A stretch of 45,010 bases of DNA from Acidimicrobiia bacterium (lineage in GTDB: Bacteria > Actinomycetota > Acidimicrobiia > Spongiisociales > JAENVV01): positions 1 to 45,010 of the forward strand of contig JAENVV010000141.1 in NCBI GenBank assembly GCA_016650365.1, written 5' to 3'. Of the stretch, positions 1-8,569 are shown piece after piece (the first letter of the stretch is position 1; every line of letters starts with the position of its first letter). A program made the translations under genes and the position numbers. Under the pieces are notes generated by a model. It had not been told where the DNA came from, did not search any database, and saw nothing but the letters and a program-made list of their open reading frames with translations.

Positions 1-1008
1 GCCCCGCTCGCCGAGATCACCGGGCGCAGTCCCAACCTGGCTCCCGAGGCGTTGAACTGTGCCGCTCCTGATACGGGAAATATGGAGATCCTGACGATGT
101 TCGGGACACCTGAGCAAAAGGAACAGTGGCTACGGCCGTTGGTCGATGCTGAGATCCGGTCGGCCTTCTCGATGACCGAGCCTGATGTTGGTTCCTCGGA
201 TGCCTCGAATATCCGCACCCAGATTCGTGGTGATGGCGATCACTACATTGTGGCGGGACGGAAGTGGTGGTCTTCGGGCGCCTTCTCACCGCGCTGCAAG
301 TTCTCGATCGTGATGGGGGTCACGAACCCTGATGCCCCTCCATATCAACGACAGTCGATGATCATCGTTCCCTTTGATTCGCCCGGGGTGCAGATCGAGC
401 GCGACCTGACGGTGCTCGGGTATCGCGATCGCGGCGGGCACCCGGTGATCCACTTCAACAATGTCCGGATTCCGAAGGCCAATCTCCTCGGTGTGGAAGG
501 TGGCGGGTTTGCCATCGCTCAGGCCCGATTGGGACCAGGGCGGATCCATCACTGTATGAGGGCGATTGGCATGGCCGAGAGGGCGTTTGATCTGATGTGT
601 TCGCGGGTGCTTGCCAGGGAAACCTTTGGTCAGCCAATCGCCGAGCACGGTGTGGTTCAGGATTGGATCGCCGAAGCCCGTATTGCTCTTGAGCAGGCTC
701 GACTTCTGACCCTCAAGACGGCGTGGCTGATTGATACCGTTGGGGTCAAGGGGGCCAGGATTGAGATCAGCGCTATCAAGGTGGCCGTTCCTCGCATGGC
801 GGTGCAGATCGTCGACCGGGCGATTCAGGCTTTCGGGGCGGGTGGCCTGTCTGGCGACTATCCGCTGGCCGCGATGTATGCCCATCTTCGAACGCTGATG
901 ATTGCCGACGGTCCCGACGAGGTCCACAAGCGGGCGGTGGCCAGACGTGAGCTCAAGCGGTATGAGCCCGGGTTTGTTCCTGAGCCGTATCCCTATCAGC
1001 CCTGGTAG
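1..1008 (+). CDS. Acyl-CoA dehydrogenase, 5' end cut by window edge
   Basis: FAD-dependent alpha,beta-dehydrogenation of an acyl-CoA, the first step of a beta-oxidation cycle. The reading frame is open from base 1, so the true start lies upstream; the TTG at 52 is only an internal codon. Visible hallmarks are AFSMTEPDVGSSDASN (FAD/substrate-binding strand), the RETFGQPIAEHG segment and a C-terminal DGPDEVHKRAVARREL motif. The last motif resembles the ACAD10/ACAD11 branch (DGPDEVH), which in other organisms handles long or branched, sometimes hydroxylated, acyl chains. About 335 residues are present of a usual 400 or so. It is followed by a strong hairpin and faces the multicopper oxidase convergently. 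The family is sure; the substrate is unknown. Confidence 0.93.
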   Translation, partial: APLAEITGRSPNLAPEALNCAAPDTGNMEILTMFGTPEQKEQWLRPLVDAEIRSAFSMTEPDVGSSDASNIRTQIRGDGDHYIVAGRKWWSSGAFSPRCKFSIVMGVTNPDAPPYQRQSMIIVPFDSPGVQIERDLTVLGYRDRGGHPVIHFNNVRIPKANLLGVEGGGFAIAQARLGPGRIHHCMRAIGMAERAFDLMCSRVLARETFGQPIAEHGVVQDWIAEARIALEQARLLTLKTAWLIDTVGVKGARIEISAIKVAVPRMAVQIVDRAIQAFGAGGLSGDYPLAAMYAHLRTLMIADGPDEVHKRAVARRELKRYEPGFVPEPYPYQPW

Positions 1009-1022
1009 TCGGAACAGAAGTA

Positions 1023-1046
1023 GAGCCGGCCCCGCAGGGCCGGCTC
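1023..1046. terminator. Perfect 10-bp hairpin between convergent genes
   Basis: GAGCCGGCCC and GGGCCGGCTC pair perfectly around a CGCA loop, 15 bases after the acyl-CoA dehydrogenase stop and 30 bases before the multicopper oxidase stop. There is no clear U-tract on either side. It probably serves both converging transcripts as a bidirectional terminator or 3'-end stabiliser. Confidence 0.7.
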
Positions 1047-1075
1047 TCCACACTCGGGCAAGGCCCTCGTTTTCT

Positions 1076-2449
1076 CTAGTTGTCCTGGACGATGATGGCG
1101 GTGACCATGCCGAACATGCCCTGTTCTCGTTCGACGTGGGTGAGGATGTGGCAATGCCAGACCCAGGCGCCGGCGTCTTCGGCATGAATCAACACGCTGT
1201 ACCGCTCACCAGGGGCTACGTTGATCGTGTCAGCCCAATATGGATTGTCCAGGGGGAACCCATCCTTGGCGAAGATCAGCTGTCCAAACTGGTGAAGATG
1301 CATGGGGTGGATCTGCAGGCCTTCGTTGTAGTAGGTCGCCACGATCCAGTCGCCTTTGTTGATCACATATGGTTCGGTCGCAGGGAAGGACTTGCCATTG
1401 ATCGAGTATCCGATGACTCCGGCGTCGTTGAGAACTATCGGGATCTCATCTACGACCTTCAAGTTGGACGGAATGGTCACCCCGCCAATCGTCTGGCCGT
1501 ACGGAATGGGCATGTCGCCGATTTGGAAGATGGCGAATAGACCGTTCGTGACCTGCATCTGTCCGTGATGGTGAGCGTGGTACATGCCGATGGCTGGAGC
1601 ATCGGCCACGAACTCGTAGACGAAGTCTTCACCCGACTTGATCAGCGGCTGGGTCAGGGGGGCTACGCCGTCCATGTTGTTCGGAGTGTCGATCCCGTGC
1701 CAGTGAACGTCAGTACCCATCGGCAGCTTGTTGTGAAGAATTATTCGGACCTTGTCGCCAATATCGAGCTTGATCGCCGGTCCGGGGACCATTCCGTTGT
1801 ACGTCCAGGCTTGAACAACTCTGCCGGGCTCCACTTCCCAGTCCACGATTTCGGTGGTGAGCTCGAACTCCTTGGTGCCGTCGGCCAGGATGGTTGGTTC
1901 GAGTGGTTCGTTGCCGAGGCCGGCGGTGTCGGCCGGGAACGCGAGGATGGAGTCCGTCATGGCCTTGTCGAGAGCTTCCCAGTCCGGTTCTGTGGCTCCG
2001 GCGTCCCCGCCGGTTACGACCGCGCCTTCGGCAACGGTGATGGTGGCAGCCATCCCGGCCGCTTCGTGTCCGGGGACCGAACAGAACACCTCGAACGTGC
2101 CTGGCTGAAGATTACGCAACTCAAGGATGCCGGACTGTCCAGCCGAGATGAGTGGGGTTGCCGCCCCTCCACGAATTGTAAGGTCGTGGTCTACGCCGCC
2201 CACGTTCATGACGGTCAAGTCGACATCGCCGGTCGGGATGGTGAGGTCCCCGGTGATTGAGAATTCGGTCAGGTTGAGCGAGGCGCTGGCGGTTTCGCCG
2301 GCTGCTCCGTCGGCTGCTCCGTCGGCTGCGGCCGATCCGCCCGATTCATTGTTGACGATCGCAAAGAGTGCCCAGAAGGACAATACGACGATGACGGCAA
2401 CGATCGATAGACGGATGACCGAGATAAACGGATCGTCTTTTTCTGCCAT
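1076..2449 (-). CDS. Membrane-anchored multicopper oxidase with N-terminal cupredoxin domain
   Basis: Copper oxidase acting outside the membrane. Residues 12-32 form one transmembrane anchor, followed by an Ala/Gly-rich linker. Residues about 57-140 are a plastocyanin-like domain with type-1 copper ligands H88, C123, H128 and M133 (CSVPGHEAAGM). Residues about 195-457 carry all four multicopper oxidase motifs: HWHG (249-252), HAHHH (291-295), HPMHLHQF (381-388) and HCHILTHVEREQGM (432-445). These supply a type-1 site and a trinuclear cluster, so an O2-reducing laccase or nitrite-reductase-like two-domain oxidase is likely, with the extra blue-copper domain possibly delivering electrons. An AGGAG ribosome site precedes the ATG. 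WhiB is divergent. The substrate (phenolics, Cu(I), Mn or other) cannot be read from sequence. Confidence 0.93.
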   Translation of the reverse strand: MAEKDDPFISVIRLSIVAVIVVLSFWALFAIVNNESGGSAAADGAADGAAGETASASLNLTEFSITGDLTIPTGDVDLTVMNVGGVDHDLTIRGGAATPLISAGQSGILELRNLQPGTFEVFCSVPGHEAAGMAATITVAEGAVVTGGDAGATEPDWEALDKAMTDSILAFPADTAGLGNEPLEPTILADGTKEFELTTEIVDWEVEPGRVVQAWTYNGMVPGPAIKLDIGDKVRIILHNKLPMGTDVHWHGIDTPNNMDGVAPLTQPLIKSGEDFVYEFVADAPAIGMYHAHHHGQMQVTNGLFAIFQIGDMPIPYGQTIGGVTIPSNLKVVDEIPIVLNDAGVIGYSINGKSFPATEPYVINKGDWIVATYYNEGLQIHPMHLHQFGQLIFAKDGFPLDNPYWADTINVAPGERYSVLIHAEDAGAWVWHCHILTHVEREQGMFGMVTAIIVQDN

Positions 2450-2595
2450 TGGTTAGCTCCTGTGTGAGGTCGGGCGCCAGAATGGCACCAACGTCTCGGG
2501 GTTCGATGGGGACCAAAGTCACAAATTAGCGGAATTTCGTCATGGAGTGGAATGTGGGAACGCGTTCGGGGGTTGGAGCGTTGTCAAGGATGAAT

Positions 2596-2865
2596 ATGAA
2601 CGACTTTGCCGATTACGAATACGAAGAGTGGCGTGAGGGGGCAGCGTGCGCTGATGACACCGAGGGGATCTTCTTCCCCGACGAAGGTGACGTTGGTGCC
2701 ATCCTGCGCGCCAAGTCCATTTGTGCTGACTGCCCGGTGGCCGACGACTGCCTGGCATATGCCATCGAAACGAATCAATCAGTCGGGATCTGGGGTGCTA
2801 CTACGCCCCGCGAACGCCGGAAACTCAAGCGCCAGTGGATCGAGGAGATTCGCCGCGCTAGCTGA
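2596..2865 (+). CDS. WhiB-family iron-sulfur transcription factor
   Basis: Small actinobacterial regulator that binds a [4Fe-4S] cluster and acts with the primary sigma factor. From this start the four cluster cysteines are C18, C43, C46 and C52 (C-X24-C-X2-C-X5-C). They are followed by the turn GIWGAT (usually G[VI]WGG) and a basic C-terminal DNA-binding tail, PRERRKLKRQW. AAGGA at 2586-2590 gives a 5-base spacer to the ATG at 2596; the ATG at 2590 or the one at 2542 are alternatives. It is divergent from the multicopper oxidase and just upstream of the MaoC gene. The family is confined to actinobacteria and some of their phages, which sets the taxonomic frame for the window. The subclass is not assigned. 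Confidence 0.92.
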   Translation: MNDFADYEYEEWREGAACADDTEGIFFPDEGDVGAILRAKSICADCPVADDCLAYAIETNQSVGIWGATTPRERRKLKRQWIEEIRRAS

Positions 2866-2909
2866 GCGCCCGATCGGATAGGCTCTTGTGCAACGAGCGG
2901 AGGGTACGA

Positions 2910-3350
2910 ATGAGCGCACTCGAAGAACTGCAGGGCCGCATCGGTACCGAAACCGGCCTCGGGTCGTGGACGACCGTGACTCAAGACATGATTGATCAGT
3001 TTGCGGACGCTACTCACGATCATCAATGGATTCATGTCGATGAGGCCAAGGCTGCCGCCGGCCCGTTCGGTCAACGGATCGCCCACGGATTTCTGACGCT
3101 GTCCCTCATCGCCGGAATTGCCGAACCTGTCGAGATTCCCGGTGTCCGGATGGCCATCAACTACGGCCTGGACCGCGTGAGGTTTGTGACGCCAGTTCCG
3201 TCTGGTTCAAGGGTTCGGGCCCGTTCGAAGCTGGTCGACGTCTCGGAAGTGGCTGGAGGACTCCAGCTCAAAACCGAGGTGACCGTCGAACTTGAGGGCT
3301 CGGAGAAACCGGCGTGCGTGGCAGAAACCCTCACCAGGGTGTATTTCTAA
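2910..3350 (+). CDS. MaoC-like (R)-specific enoyl-CoA hydratase
   Basis: Hot-dog-fold hydratase that adds water to trans-2-enoyl-CoA. FADATHDHQWIHVD followed by GPFGQRIAHGFLTLSL contains the Asp and His of the hydratase-2 active site (D-x4-H with G..IAHG). At 146 residues it is a single-domain member of the NodN/MaoC group. The start is the ATG at 2910, placed 6 bases after GCGGAGGG; an upstream in-frame start at 2886 lacks a ribosome site. Its stop overlaps the convergent lipoprotein stop by four bases. It fits with the acyl-CoA dehydrogenases and enoyl-CoA hydratase in this window, but no pathway-specific partner is adjacent. Confidence 0.9.
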   Translation: MSALEELQGRIGTETGLGSWTTVTQDMIDQFADATHDHQWIHVDEAKAAAGPFGQRIAHGFLTLSLIAGIAEPVEIPGVRMAINYGLDRVRFVTPVPSGSRVRARSKLVDVSEVAGGLQLKTEVTVELEGSEKPACVAETLTRVYF

Positions 3351-4009
3351 GGCGCCAGGTCTACTCCGAAGACGAATGCGGCCAGTTCGATGTCGAAGGC
3401 GACCTCGTAGGCTCGTTGCCCGCAGTCCACGACTCCGTTCATTTCAAGAAGGGTCAGATTGTTGCCGACCACGCCTAGAGCCGACAGGATGTCGACTCGC
3501 TCCTGAGGAGTAAGGAGCGGCTCGGTCAGAGACAACATCGCCACCCAGTGATTCAAGATGGTTGGTAGCTCGGCGGTGGGGTTTTGGGGGTCGACCTGAC
3601 TTATTACGAACAGTTTCGTGACTTCGCCCTGATCTTGACTCAACGTCGCCTGGACGATGGTCCCGTCGGCCAACGTGAATTGCCCGGAATCTTGCCCGGT
3701 GCCCGCTTCGTACGTCGCATTCAAGGGGGTCTCTTCATCCACTTCCGCCCACCGTTCCGGCAAACTCTCCCAGCTGATTCGAACGTTCGGACCGGCATTG
3801 GGTCGGCAGGCATCGCCAGACGCGGCGAGGGTGGTCAGCGTGGTCGAAGCCATTTCGCCTGGTTGAGAACTGGTGGTCGCCGGACTCGTCAGGCTCACGG
3901 TCGAGGCACTAGTCGTCGGTGCCGAACCATTCGACGAGCAGCTCGTTGCAACGAGAACCGCCATGATGGCAAACGCAAGAACAGGTCGGGTCGATCTCAC
4001 CGGGAGCAT
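3347..4009 (-). CDS. Secreted lipoprotein of unknown function
   Basis: A 220-residue protein with a lipoprotein signal: basic MLPVRSTRP, a hydrophobic stretch and a lipobox-like VATSC near residue 24. A Ser/Thr-rich linker follows, then a soluble domain with SWESLPERWAEVDE and a C-terminal NGVVDCGQRAYEVAFDI. I do not recognise the domain. The start at 4009 is chosen because TATCCT (4022-4017) lies exactly 7 bases upstream, matching leaderless starts elsewhere in this window; ATG 4015 is the alternative. It is divergent from the FMN reductase, and the two start regions are only 55 bases apart. The stop overlaps the MaoC stop. Confidence 0.75.
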   Translation of the reverse strand: MLPVRSTRPVLAFAIMAVLVATSCSSNGSAPTTSASTVSLTSPATTSSQPGEMASTTLTTLAASGDACRPNAGPNVRISWESLPERWAEVDEETPLNATYEAGTGQDSGQFTLADGTIVQATLSQDQGEVTKLFVISQVDPQNPTAELPTILNHWVAMLSLTEPLLTPQERVDILSALGVVGNNLTLLEMNGVVDCGQRAYEVAFDIELAAFVFGVDLAP

Positions 4010-4016
4010 TGGCATG

Positions 4017-4022
4017 AGGATA
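4017..4022 (-). promoter_or_regulatory. -10 box for leaderless lipoprotein transcript
   Basis: TATCCT on the minus strand, 7 bases before the ATG at 4009. The start codon would then fall at or next to the transcription start. Confidence 0.5.
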
Positions 4023-4052
4023 ACCGACCGCCGAACCAGGTAAGGAGTGCGA

Positions 4053-4058
4053 TAACCT
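4053..4058 (+). promoter_or_regulatory. -10 box for leaderless FMN reductase transcript
   Basis: TAACCT, 6 bases before the ATG at 4065, with no Shine-Dalgarno in between. It is back-to-back with the lipoprotein -10 box. Confidence 0.5.
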
Positions 4059-4064
4059 CTGGGC

Positions 4065-4616
4065 ATGACTCGAATTCTTGGAATCTGCGGCAGCCTTCGG
4101 GCGAACTCATACAATCGTGAACTGCTGGTGGTGCTTGGTGGGTTCTTTCCTGACGACGTTTCGTTTTCCATCTTCGACGCCGTCGACGTCCCGGTGTTCA
4201 ACGCAGATCTCGAGGTCGACGGTGATCCCCCATCGGTGAGTGCCCTCAAAGAGGCGATCGCCAGGGCCGATCTGGTGGTCTTCGCCACACCTGAGTACAA
4301 CGGAAGCATTCCCGGCAGCATGAAGAACCTCATTGATTGGGCATCGCGGGCGCCCGATCCACTCAAGGGGAAGCCCGCTGCCATCATCGGGGGAACCACC
4401 GGCCGGTTTGGCACGGCCCATGCTCAGATGATGCTTCGCCATATCCTCGTGTATATGAATTGTCCCCTTCTGCCAGGCATGATTGCGTTTGCCCACCTGC
4501 GCGATTCCTTTGACGGTATGACTCTCATCGATGATGCCATCTCGGGACGGCTGGAAAAAGCCGCTGGTGCCATGCTGGATTGGGTGGCGAAGGTCGGCTC
4601 AGAGAGCCAGGTCTAG
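4065..4616 (+). CDS. NAD(P)H-dependent FMN reductase
   Basis: Flavodoxin-fold reductase (NADPH-dependent FMN reductase / quinone reductase family) that uses NAD(P)H to reduce FMN, quinones or similar acceptors in the cytoplasm. The N-terminus [17 protein letters not shown] is the phosphate-binding loop of the family. [21 protein letters not shown] is the signature second flavin-binding loop. Its 183 residues match the family length. It appears to be transcribed leaderless from TAACCT 6 bases upstream. It converges on msrB with a four-base stop overlap. The physiological acceptor is unknown; quinone detoxification is a common role. Confidence 0.92.
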   Translation: MTRILGICGSLRANSYNRELLVVLGGFFPDDVSFSIFDAVDVPVFNADLEVDGDPPSVSALKEAIARADLVVFATPEYNGSIPGSMKNLIDWASRAPDPLKGKPAAIIGGTTGRFGTAHAQMMLRHILVYMNCPLLPGMIAFAHLRDSFDGMTLIDDAISGRLEKAAGAMLDWVAKVGSESQV

Positions 4617-4993
4617 GTCTCGGGCTCGAAGTCCAACGCCGCTGAGTTGATGCAGTACCGCTGGCCGGTTGGTTGTGGTCCATCTGGAAAGACATGACCG
4701 AGGTGGGCGTCGCAGTTGGCGCACCTGGCTTCGGTTCGAACCATTCCGAGTGATCGGTCGACGATTTCAGTCAGCCGGGCGTCCGGAAGCGGCTCCCAGT
4801 AGGACGGCCAACCGGATCCCGAGTCGTATTTGGTATCCGAGCCAAACAACGGTTGACCACAACCGACACATTTGTACTGGCCGGTCGCCTTGCTGTCCCA
4901 GTACTTTCCCGTGAAAGCGGGTTCGGTCCCACCCTCTCTGATCACGTGATACTGCTCCGGCGTGAGATTGGTGTCCTGGTTTTCAGTGCTCAT
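4613..4993 (-). CDS. msrB: Peptide methionine-(R)-sulfoxide reductase MsrB
   Basis: Reduces methionine-R-sulfoxide in oxidised proteins. The zinc site is built from CVGC and CANC. The substrate-binding [11 protein letters not shown] and the catalytic RYCINSAAL are all present, so the enzyme should be active and zinc-bound. The ATG at 4993 is preferred over upstream in-frame starts because it overlaps the TGA of the MFS gene as ATGA, indicating translational coupling. No MsrA is nearby. Co-transcription with an efflux pump suggests a stress-response operon, though that is only an inference from position. Confidence 0.95.
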   Translation of the reverse strand: MSTENQDTNLTPEQYHVIREGGTEPAFTGKYWDSKATGQYKCVGCGQPLFGSDTKYDSGSGWPSYWEPLPDARLTEIVDRSLGMVRTEARCANCDAHLGHVFPDGPQPTGQRYCINSAALDFEPET

Positions 4994-6411
4994 ACGGTGG
5001 CCCCTTCCGTCTGTTGCCGTCGCTCTGCGAGGTATCCCCACACTGCCAGACTAAACCCGAAACCGATCAAAGCTATTGCGACCAACATGGTGTCGTGGAG
5101 GCCGCTCACGATCCCTGCCGGGTCGTTCTGGCCGCCGGCCGCGTCAGCCCGGATAGACCAAAACGTGGTGAGGACGCCGATGCCGGTTATCTGACCGAGA
5201 ATGCGCGTCAGGTTGAGGAGGCCCGAGGCTATGCCGAGCCGTTCTGGTCGCACCGATCCCATGATGATCGAGTTGTTTGGTGACTGGAATAGACCCATTC
5301 CAACCCCGATCGGGGCGAGTGCGAGAACAAACCCGGTCGGCGTGGTGTCCACGCCCAACCGGCGGAAGGACCAGTAGCCGAAGAGCAACACAAGGAGCCC
5401 GGCGATCGTGATGGGGCGCGCGCCGATCTTGTCGGACAACCAGCCGCTGGCTGGAGCGAAGATCGCCAGCAGGATCGGTGAGGCGGCCAGAAGCAAACCG
5501 ATCTGGCGGGATTCGAATCCCAGCGTCCGCTCGAGATAGAACGGCGAGATGAAGAAGACCCCGGAGACACACACGAATGCCAACAGTCCAGTGATGATGT
5601 TGATGGAGAACAGTTTGTTCTCGAAGATCGCCAGGTCGATGATCGGTTGATCAACCTTCCGCTCCCACATCACGAAGGCTATGGCGAGCACGACAGCCAT
5701 CGTCAACAGGCTGAGTACGATTCCCGACCCGAACCCTCGCGACCCGCCCAGGGTTACTCCCAGCATGAACGAGGTAATGGCCACCGCGAACAGGCCGGCC
5801 CCTGCGAAATCAAACCTCTGTTTCCCGCCTGGAATGGTGTTGGGAATGTATCGGATCGAGGTAATCGTGCCGACGATTCCTACGGGGACGTTGACGAGAA
5901 AGATCCATCGCCATGTCGAGGCCGAAAGAATCAGGCCGCCCAGAGTCGGTCCAACGACGATGCCTACCGAGACGGTCGTGCCGATGAGACCCAGGGCTCT
6001 TCCGCGCTCGGTGGGGGGGAAGGCCTCGGTCAGAATGGCGATACCGAGTGAAAGGATCATGGCGGCCCCCACGGCCTGGATGATTCTCCACCCGATGAGA
6101 ATCCCGACCGATTGTGAAGTGGCCGATGCCAGGGAACCGACTGTGAATACAACGAACCCGGTGGTGTAGATGCGCTTCTTCCCGATCATGTCGCCGAGGC
6201 GGCCGATGAGCAGGGATAAGGTCCCCAGCACGAGTAGGTAGGCGAGGACCACCCACTGGACCGACGAGAATTGGGCTCCAAACTCCTCTTGCAACGTGGG
6301 TAGGGCGATGTTGACGATGCTGCCGTCGATGGTCGACAGGAAGACGCCCATTGACACGGCGCCCATCACAAACCATTTACGTGAGTAGTCCACTGGTATC
6401 CCGCTTGACAA
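4990..6411 (-). CDS. MFS exporter, DHA2 (EmrB/QacA) 14-TM family
   Basis: Proton-driven multidrug-type exporter in the membrane. [17 protein letters not shown] is the motif D1 of 14-helix exporters. [11 protein letters not shown] is motif A, and the GPTLGGLI region matches antiporter motif C. The 473 residues agree with 14 helices. The proposed start is the TTG at 6411, 7 bases after the -10 box TAGGGT; a GTG six codons in is an alternative. The stop overlaps msrB. The cargo cannot be inferred. Confidence 0.92.
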   Translation of the reverse strand: MSSGIPVDYSRKWFVMGAVSMGVFLSTIDGSIVNIALPTLQEEFGAQFSSVQWVVLAYLLVLGTLSLLIGRLGDMIGKKRIYTTGFVVFTVGSLASATSQSVGILIGWRIIQAVGAAMILSLGIAILTEAFPPTERGRALGLIGTTVSVGIVVGPTLGGLILSASTWRWIFLVNVPVGIVGTITSIRYIPNTIPGGKQRFDFAGAGLFAVAITSFMLGVTLGGSRGFGSGIVLSLLTMAVVLAIAFVMWERKVDQPIIDLAIFENKLFSINIITGLLAFVCVSGVFFISPFYLERTLGFESRQIGLLLAASPILLAIFAPASGWLSDKIGARPITIAGLLVLLFGYWSFRRLGVDTTPTGFVLALAPIGVGMGLFQSPNNSIIMGSVRPERLGIASGLLNLTRILGQITGIGVLTTFWSIRADAAGGQNDPAGIVSGLHDTMLVAIALIGFGFSLAVWGYLAERRQQTEGATV

Positions 6412-6418
6412 CCGCCCT

Positions 6419-6424
6419 ACCCTA
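6419..6424 (-). promoter_or_regulatory. -10 box upstream of MFS exporter
   Basis: TAGGGT on the minus strand, 7 bases before the TTG at 6411. It sits beside an imperfect GC-rich inverted repeat (about 6422-6443) that could end the preceding transglutaminase operon, although no U-tract follows. Confidence 0.4.
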
Positions 6425-6466
6425 CTCCCGGCCCGCCGGGTAGGTTGCTAGCAAAGGTGCAGGCGA

Positions 6467-8569
6467 TCAGTTGGGCGAGCGGCCGGTAATCTCTTCAAGT
6501 AGACGTTCCCCGGTGGCGCGGCCTTCATGATCGGTGATCAGTCCGAAGGCTTCCCTGGCGATGATCTCACCCACCTCACGAAGTCGCGGATCCGGGAGCG
6601 GTCCAGCTGCGAGGGCGGCGACGTACTCTCGGATTGTCTCGTGGTCTTGTCTCGGTCGATCGTGGGTCGAGCCGGCGTATTCGAGGGTTTCGGTGATCCG
6701 TTCGACCCAGCTGCGGTTGGCCTTGCGACGGCGCTCCGTCACGATTCGGCCGATGACCATTGTCAGCATGCCGCCGAACCCGATAACGAGTACCAGGGCA
6801 AGCGTAATCCCCAATGTCCGACCTACCAGCGAAGCGTTGTCACGAATCCAGGCGACGACGGCTGACCCGGCGGTGGCCGGTGGTTCGAATTCCCCGGCGA
6901 GCGGTACCTGGGCGGTTGGATCAAACCCCTGCCAACCGACTCCAGGGAAGTAGACCTCAGCCCACGAGTGGGCATCGGACGCTCGGACCTCGTACAACCC
7001 GGTCAAAGAGTTCCGTTCTCCTGGGATGAACCCGACCGCCAACCGGCTTGGGACGCCGAGGGACCGGAGCATCACAACCAGGCTGGTTCCGATTTGTTCA
7101 CAGAATCCCTGGCGGGTTTCGAACAGATATTCGTCAACCGAGTCGGCGCCGTCGGGTAGGGGTGGAATGTCCAGGCTGTATGTGGTGTTCTGAGCCATCC
7201 AGTCCTCAAGCGCCTGGATCTTGTCGTATGTGGTTGGCGAATCCGCGGTGATCTCCTGCGCCAGATCGAGCACCCGTTGGGGAATCCCGTCCGGTAGTTG
7301 TAGGAAGGGATCCATCGAAATGGGCAAATCCGTTCGAAGCGGGTCGCTCACCTTCAGGAGCGACTCGGTGACGTACGGCCGCTGGCTGATCACCGTGTAA
7401 ACCGCTCCTCGCCCGAGATCTGATCCGGCTCGCAGTGCCCCGTCTGGCTGCTGGAACAAGAATCGGGCGTCGAAGTAGACCTCGGACATTCGGTAGGCGC
7501 CGAAGACGAGGTTCGGACCCGGTTGTTCGATGTAGAACGTTTGAATGAAGTCATCGGCCGGTTGGGGAAGGTCTCCGATGGTCAGCGGCACCTGGATGGG
7601 CGCCTGGCCGCCGATGGTCGTTGAGGCGTTGTCAGAAACGGTCCAGGTGACCCCATCCCAAACATCGAACGTCTGCCCTCGCCAGAAGGCTGGAGCAGAT
7701 GCCCGCACTCTCATCACCAGGGTGTCATCCGGTCGGCCTCTTGCCGACGTATCGAGCTGTTCGGCAAAACCGAAGTAGCCGGAGCCCGCCACCCCGTTCG
7801 ACGTATCCGATTGGTTTCGGTTGGCGCGGCTGCCCAGTGAGGGATTGGACAGTGACCCGGGACTACCCAGTGCGGTTGACGAGGGAAGCTCGGCAGGGAA
7901 GGTGAACGAACGGGAAGCTCGGGCGCTCGGCAAGGCGAGGAACACAAGAATCGAGGTCAGCCCGAGAATCGCCACCGATCTGGCGGCGGCTTTGGTCGCT
8001 CCAGGCGTGATGGAAGCCACGGGGTCTCCGAGGGGCGGTAGGTCGGCGATTGAGCTGCGGTAGGCAAGCATGAGGGAGACCATCACCCCGACTGCCCAGA
8101 GGGCGATGAAGATCCCGAGGCTCGACGAAATCGACAGGGCGGCGGTGATGGCCATCATGGCCGCCGACGATGCCAGGGAGAACATCAGGTCCCGACGGGC
8201 CGGCACGTGGAGCGAGTGAATGACCTGCACCCACAAAAAGAGTTCGGCCAGAGGGACCTGAATATCAACCAGACCGTCCTGGAACGACGAAACCAGTTCT
8301 CCGAAGAACCCGATGACCGAGATGATCAGTGCGATTGCGAGGACCGCTTTAAGCTTCAAGGCATCGGTGTGGCGCATGCGATACGAAAGCAGGAACCCCG
8401 CAGGAATACCGATGATTGCGACCAGGGCGGGGGCCGTACGTACAAACCCCTGGGCGATCAGAGCCAATACCGAGACGATAACGGTGATACCCACGGCGAC
8501 CCTCACGGCCGTGAACCGTTCGGGGTCTGTGGCCAGGTTGGCCTGTCGGATGGTTTCGGTAAGTTTCAT
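6467..8569 (-). CDS. Membrane transglutaminase-like protein (TgpA/DUF3488 type)
   Basis: A 700-residue membrane protein. The N-terminal ~220 residues hold six or more hydrophobic segments. An extracytoplasmic region follows, with a transglutaminase-like cysteine-protease domain at about 445-560: catalytic Cys in RQGFCEQIGTSLVVMLRSLG, His in SDAHSWAEVYFPG and Asp in WQGFDPT. A further helix lies near 590-615, then a charged cytoplasmic tail. This is the architecture of the TgpA family found with MoxR and DUF58 genes. It overlaps the DUF58 gene by four bases and is the last gene of that operon. The catalytic residues are intact. The substrate is unknown; a role in envelope protein processing is the usual proposal. 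Confidence 0.93.
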   Translation of the reverse strand: MKLTETIRQANLATDPERFTAVRVAVGITVIVSVLALIAQGFVRTAPALVAIIGIPAGFLLSYRMRHTDALKLKAVLAIALIISVIGFFGELVSSFQDGLVDIQVPLAELFLWVQVIHSLHVPARRDLMFSLASSAAMMAITAALSISSSLGIFIALWAVGVMVSLMLAYRSSIADLPPLGDPVASITPGATKAAARSVAILGLTSILVFLALPSARASRSFTFPAELPSSTALGSPGSLSNPSLGSRANRNQSDTSNGVAGSGYFGFAEQLDTSARGRPDDTLVMRVRASAPAFWRGQTFDVWDGVTWTVSDNASTTIGGQAPIQVPLTIGDLPQPADDFIQTFYIEQPGPNLVFGAYRMSEVYFDARFLFQQPDGALRAGSDLGRGAVYTVISQRPYVTESLLKVSDPLRTDLPISMDPFLQLPDGIPQRVLDLAQEITADSPTTYDKIQALEDWMAQNTTYSLDIPPLPDGADSVDEYLFETRQGFCEQIGTSLVVMLRSLGVPSRLAVGFIPGERNSLTGLYEVRASDAHSWAEVYFPGVGWQGFDPTAQVPLAGEFEPPATAGSAVVAWIRDNASLVGRTLGITLALVLVIGFGGMLTMVIGRIVTERRRKANRSWVERITETLEYAGSTHDRPRQDHETIREYVAALAAGPLPDPRLREVGEIIAREAFGLITDHEGRATGERLLEEITGRSPN

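Noticed and set aside
286-1185. Long minus-strand ORF opposite the acyl-CoA dehydrogenase
   Set aside because: Shadow of a recognised gene; the translated product has no coherent domain and crosses the hairpin and the next gene's end.
6422-6443. GC-rich inverted repeat as terminator of the MoxR operon
   Set aside because: Imperfect pairing and no U-tract; the sequence is also the promoter region of the MFS gene, so I do not call it a terminator.
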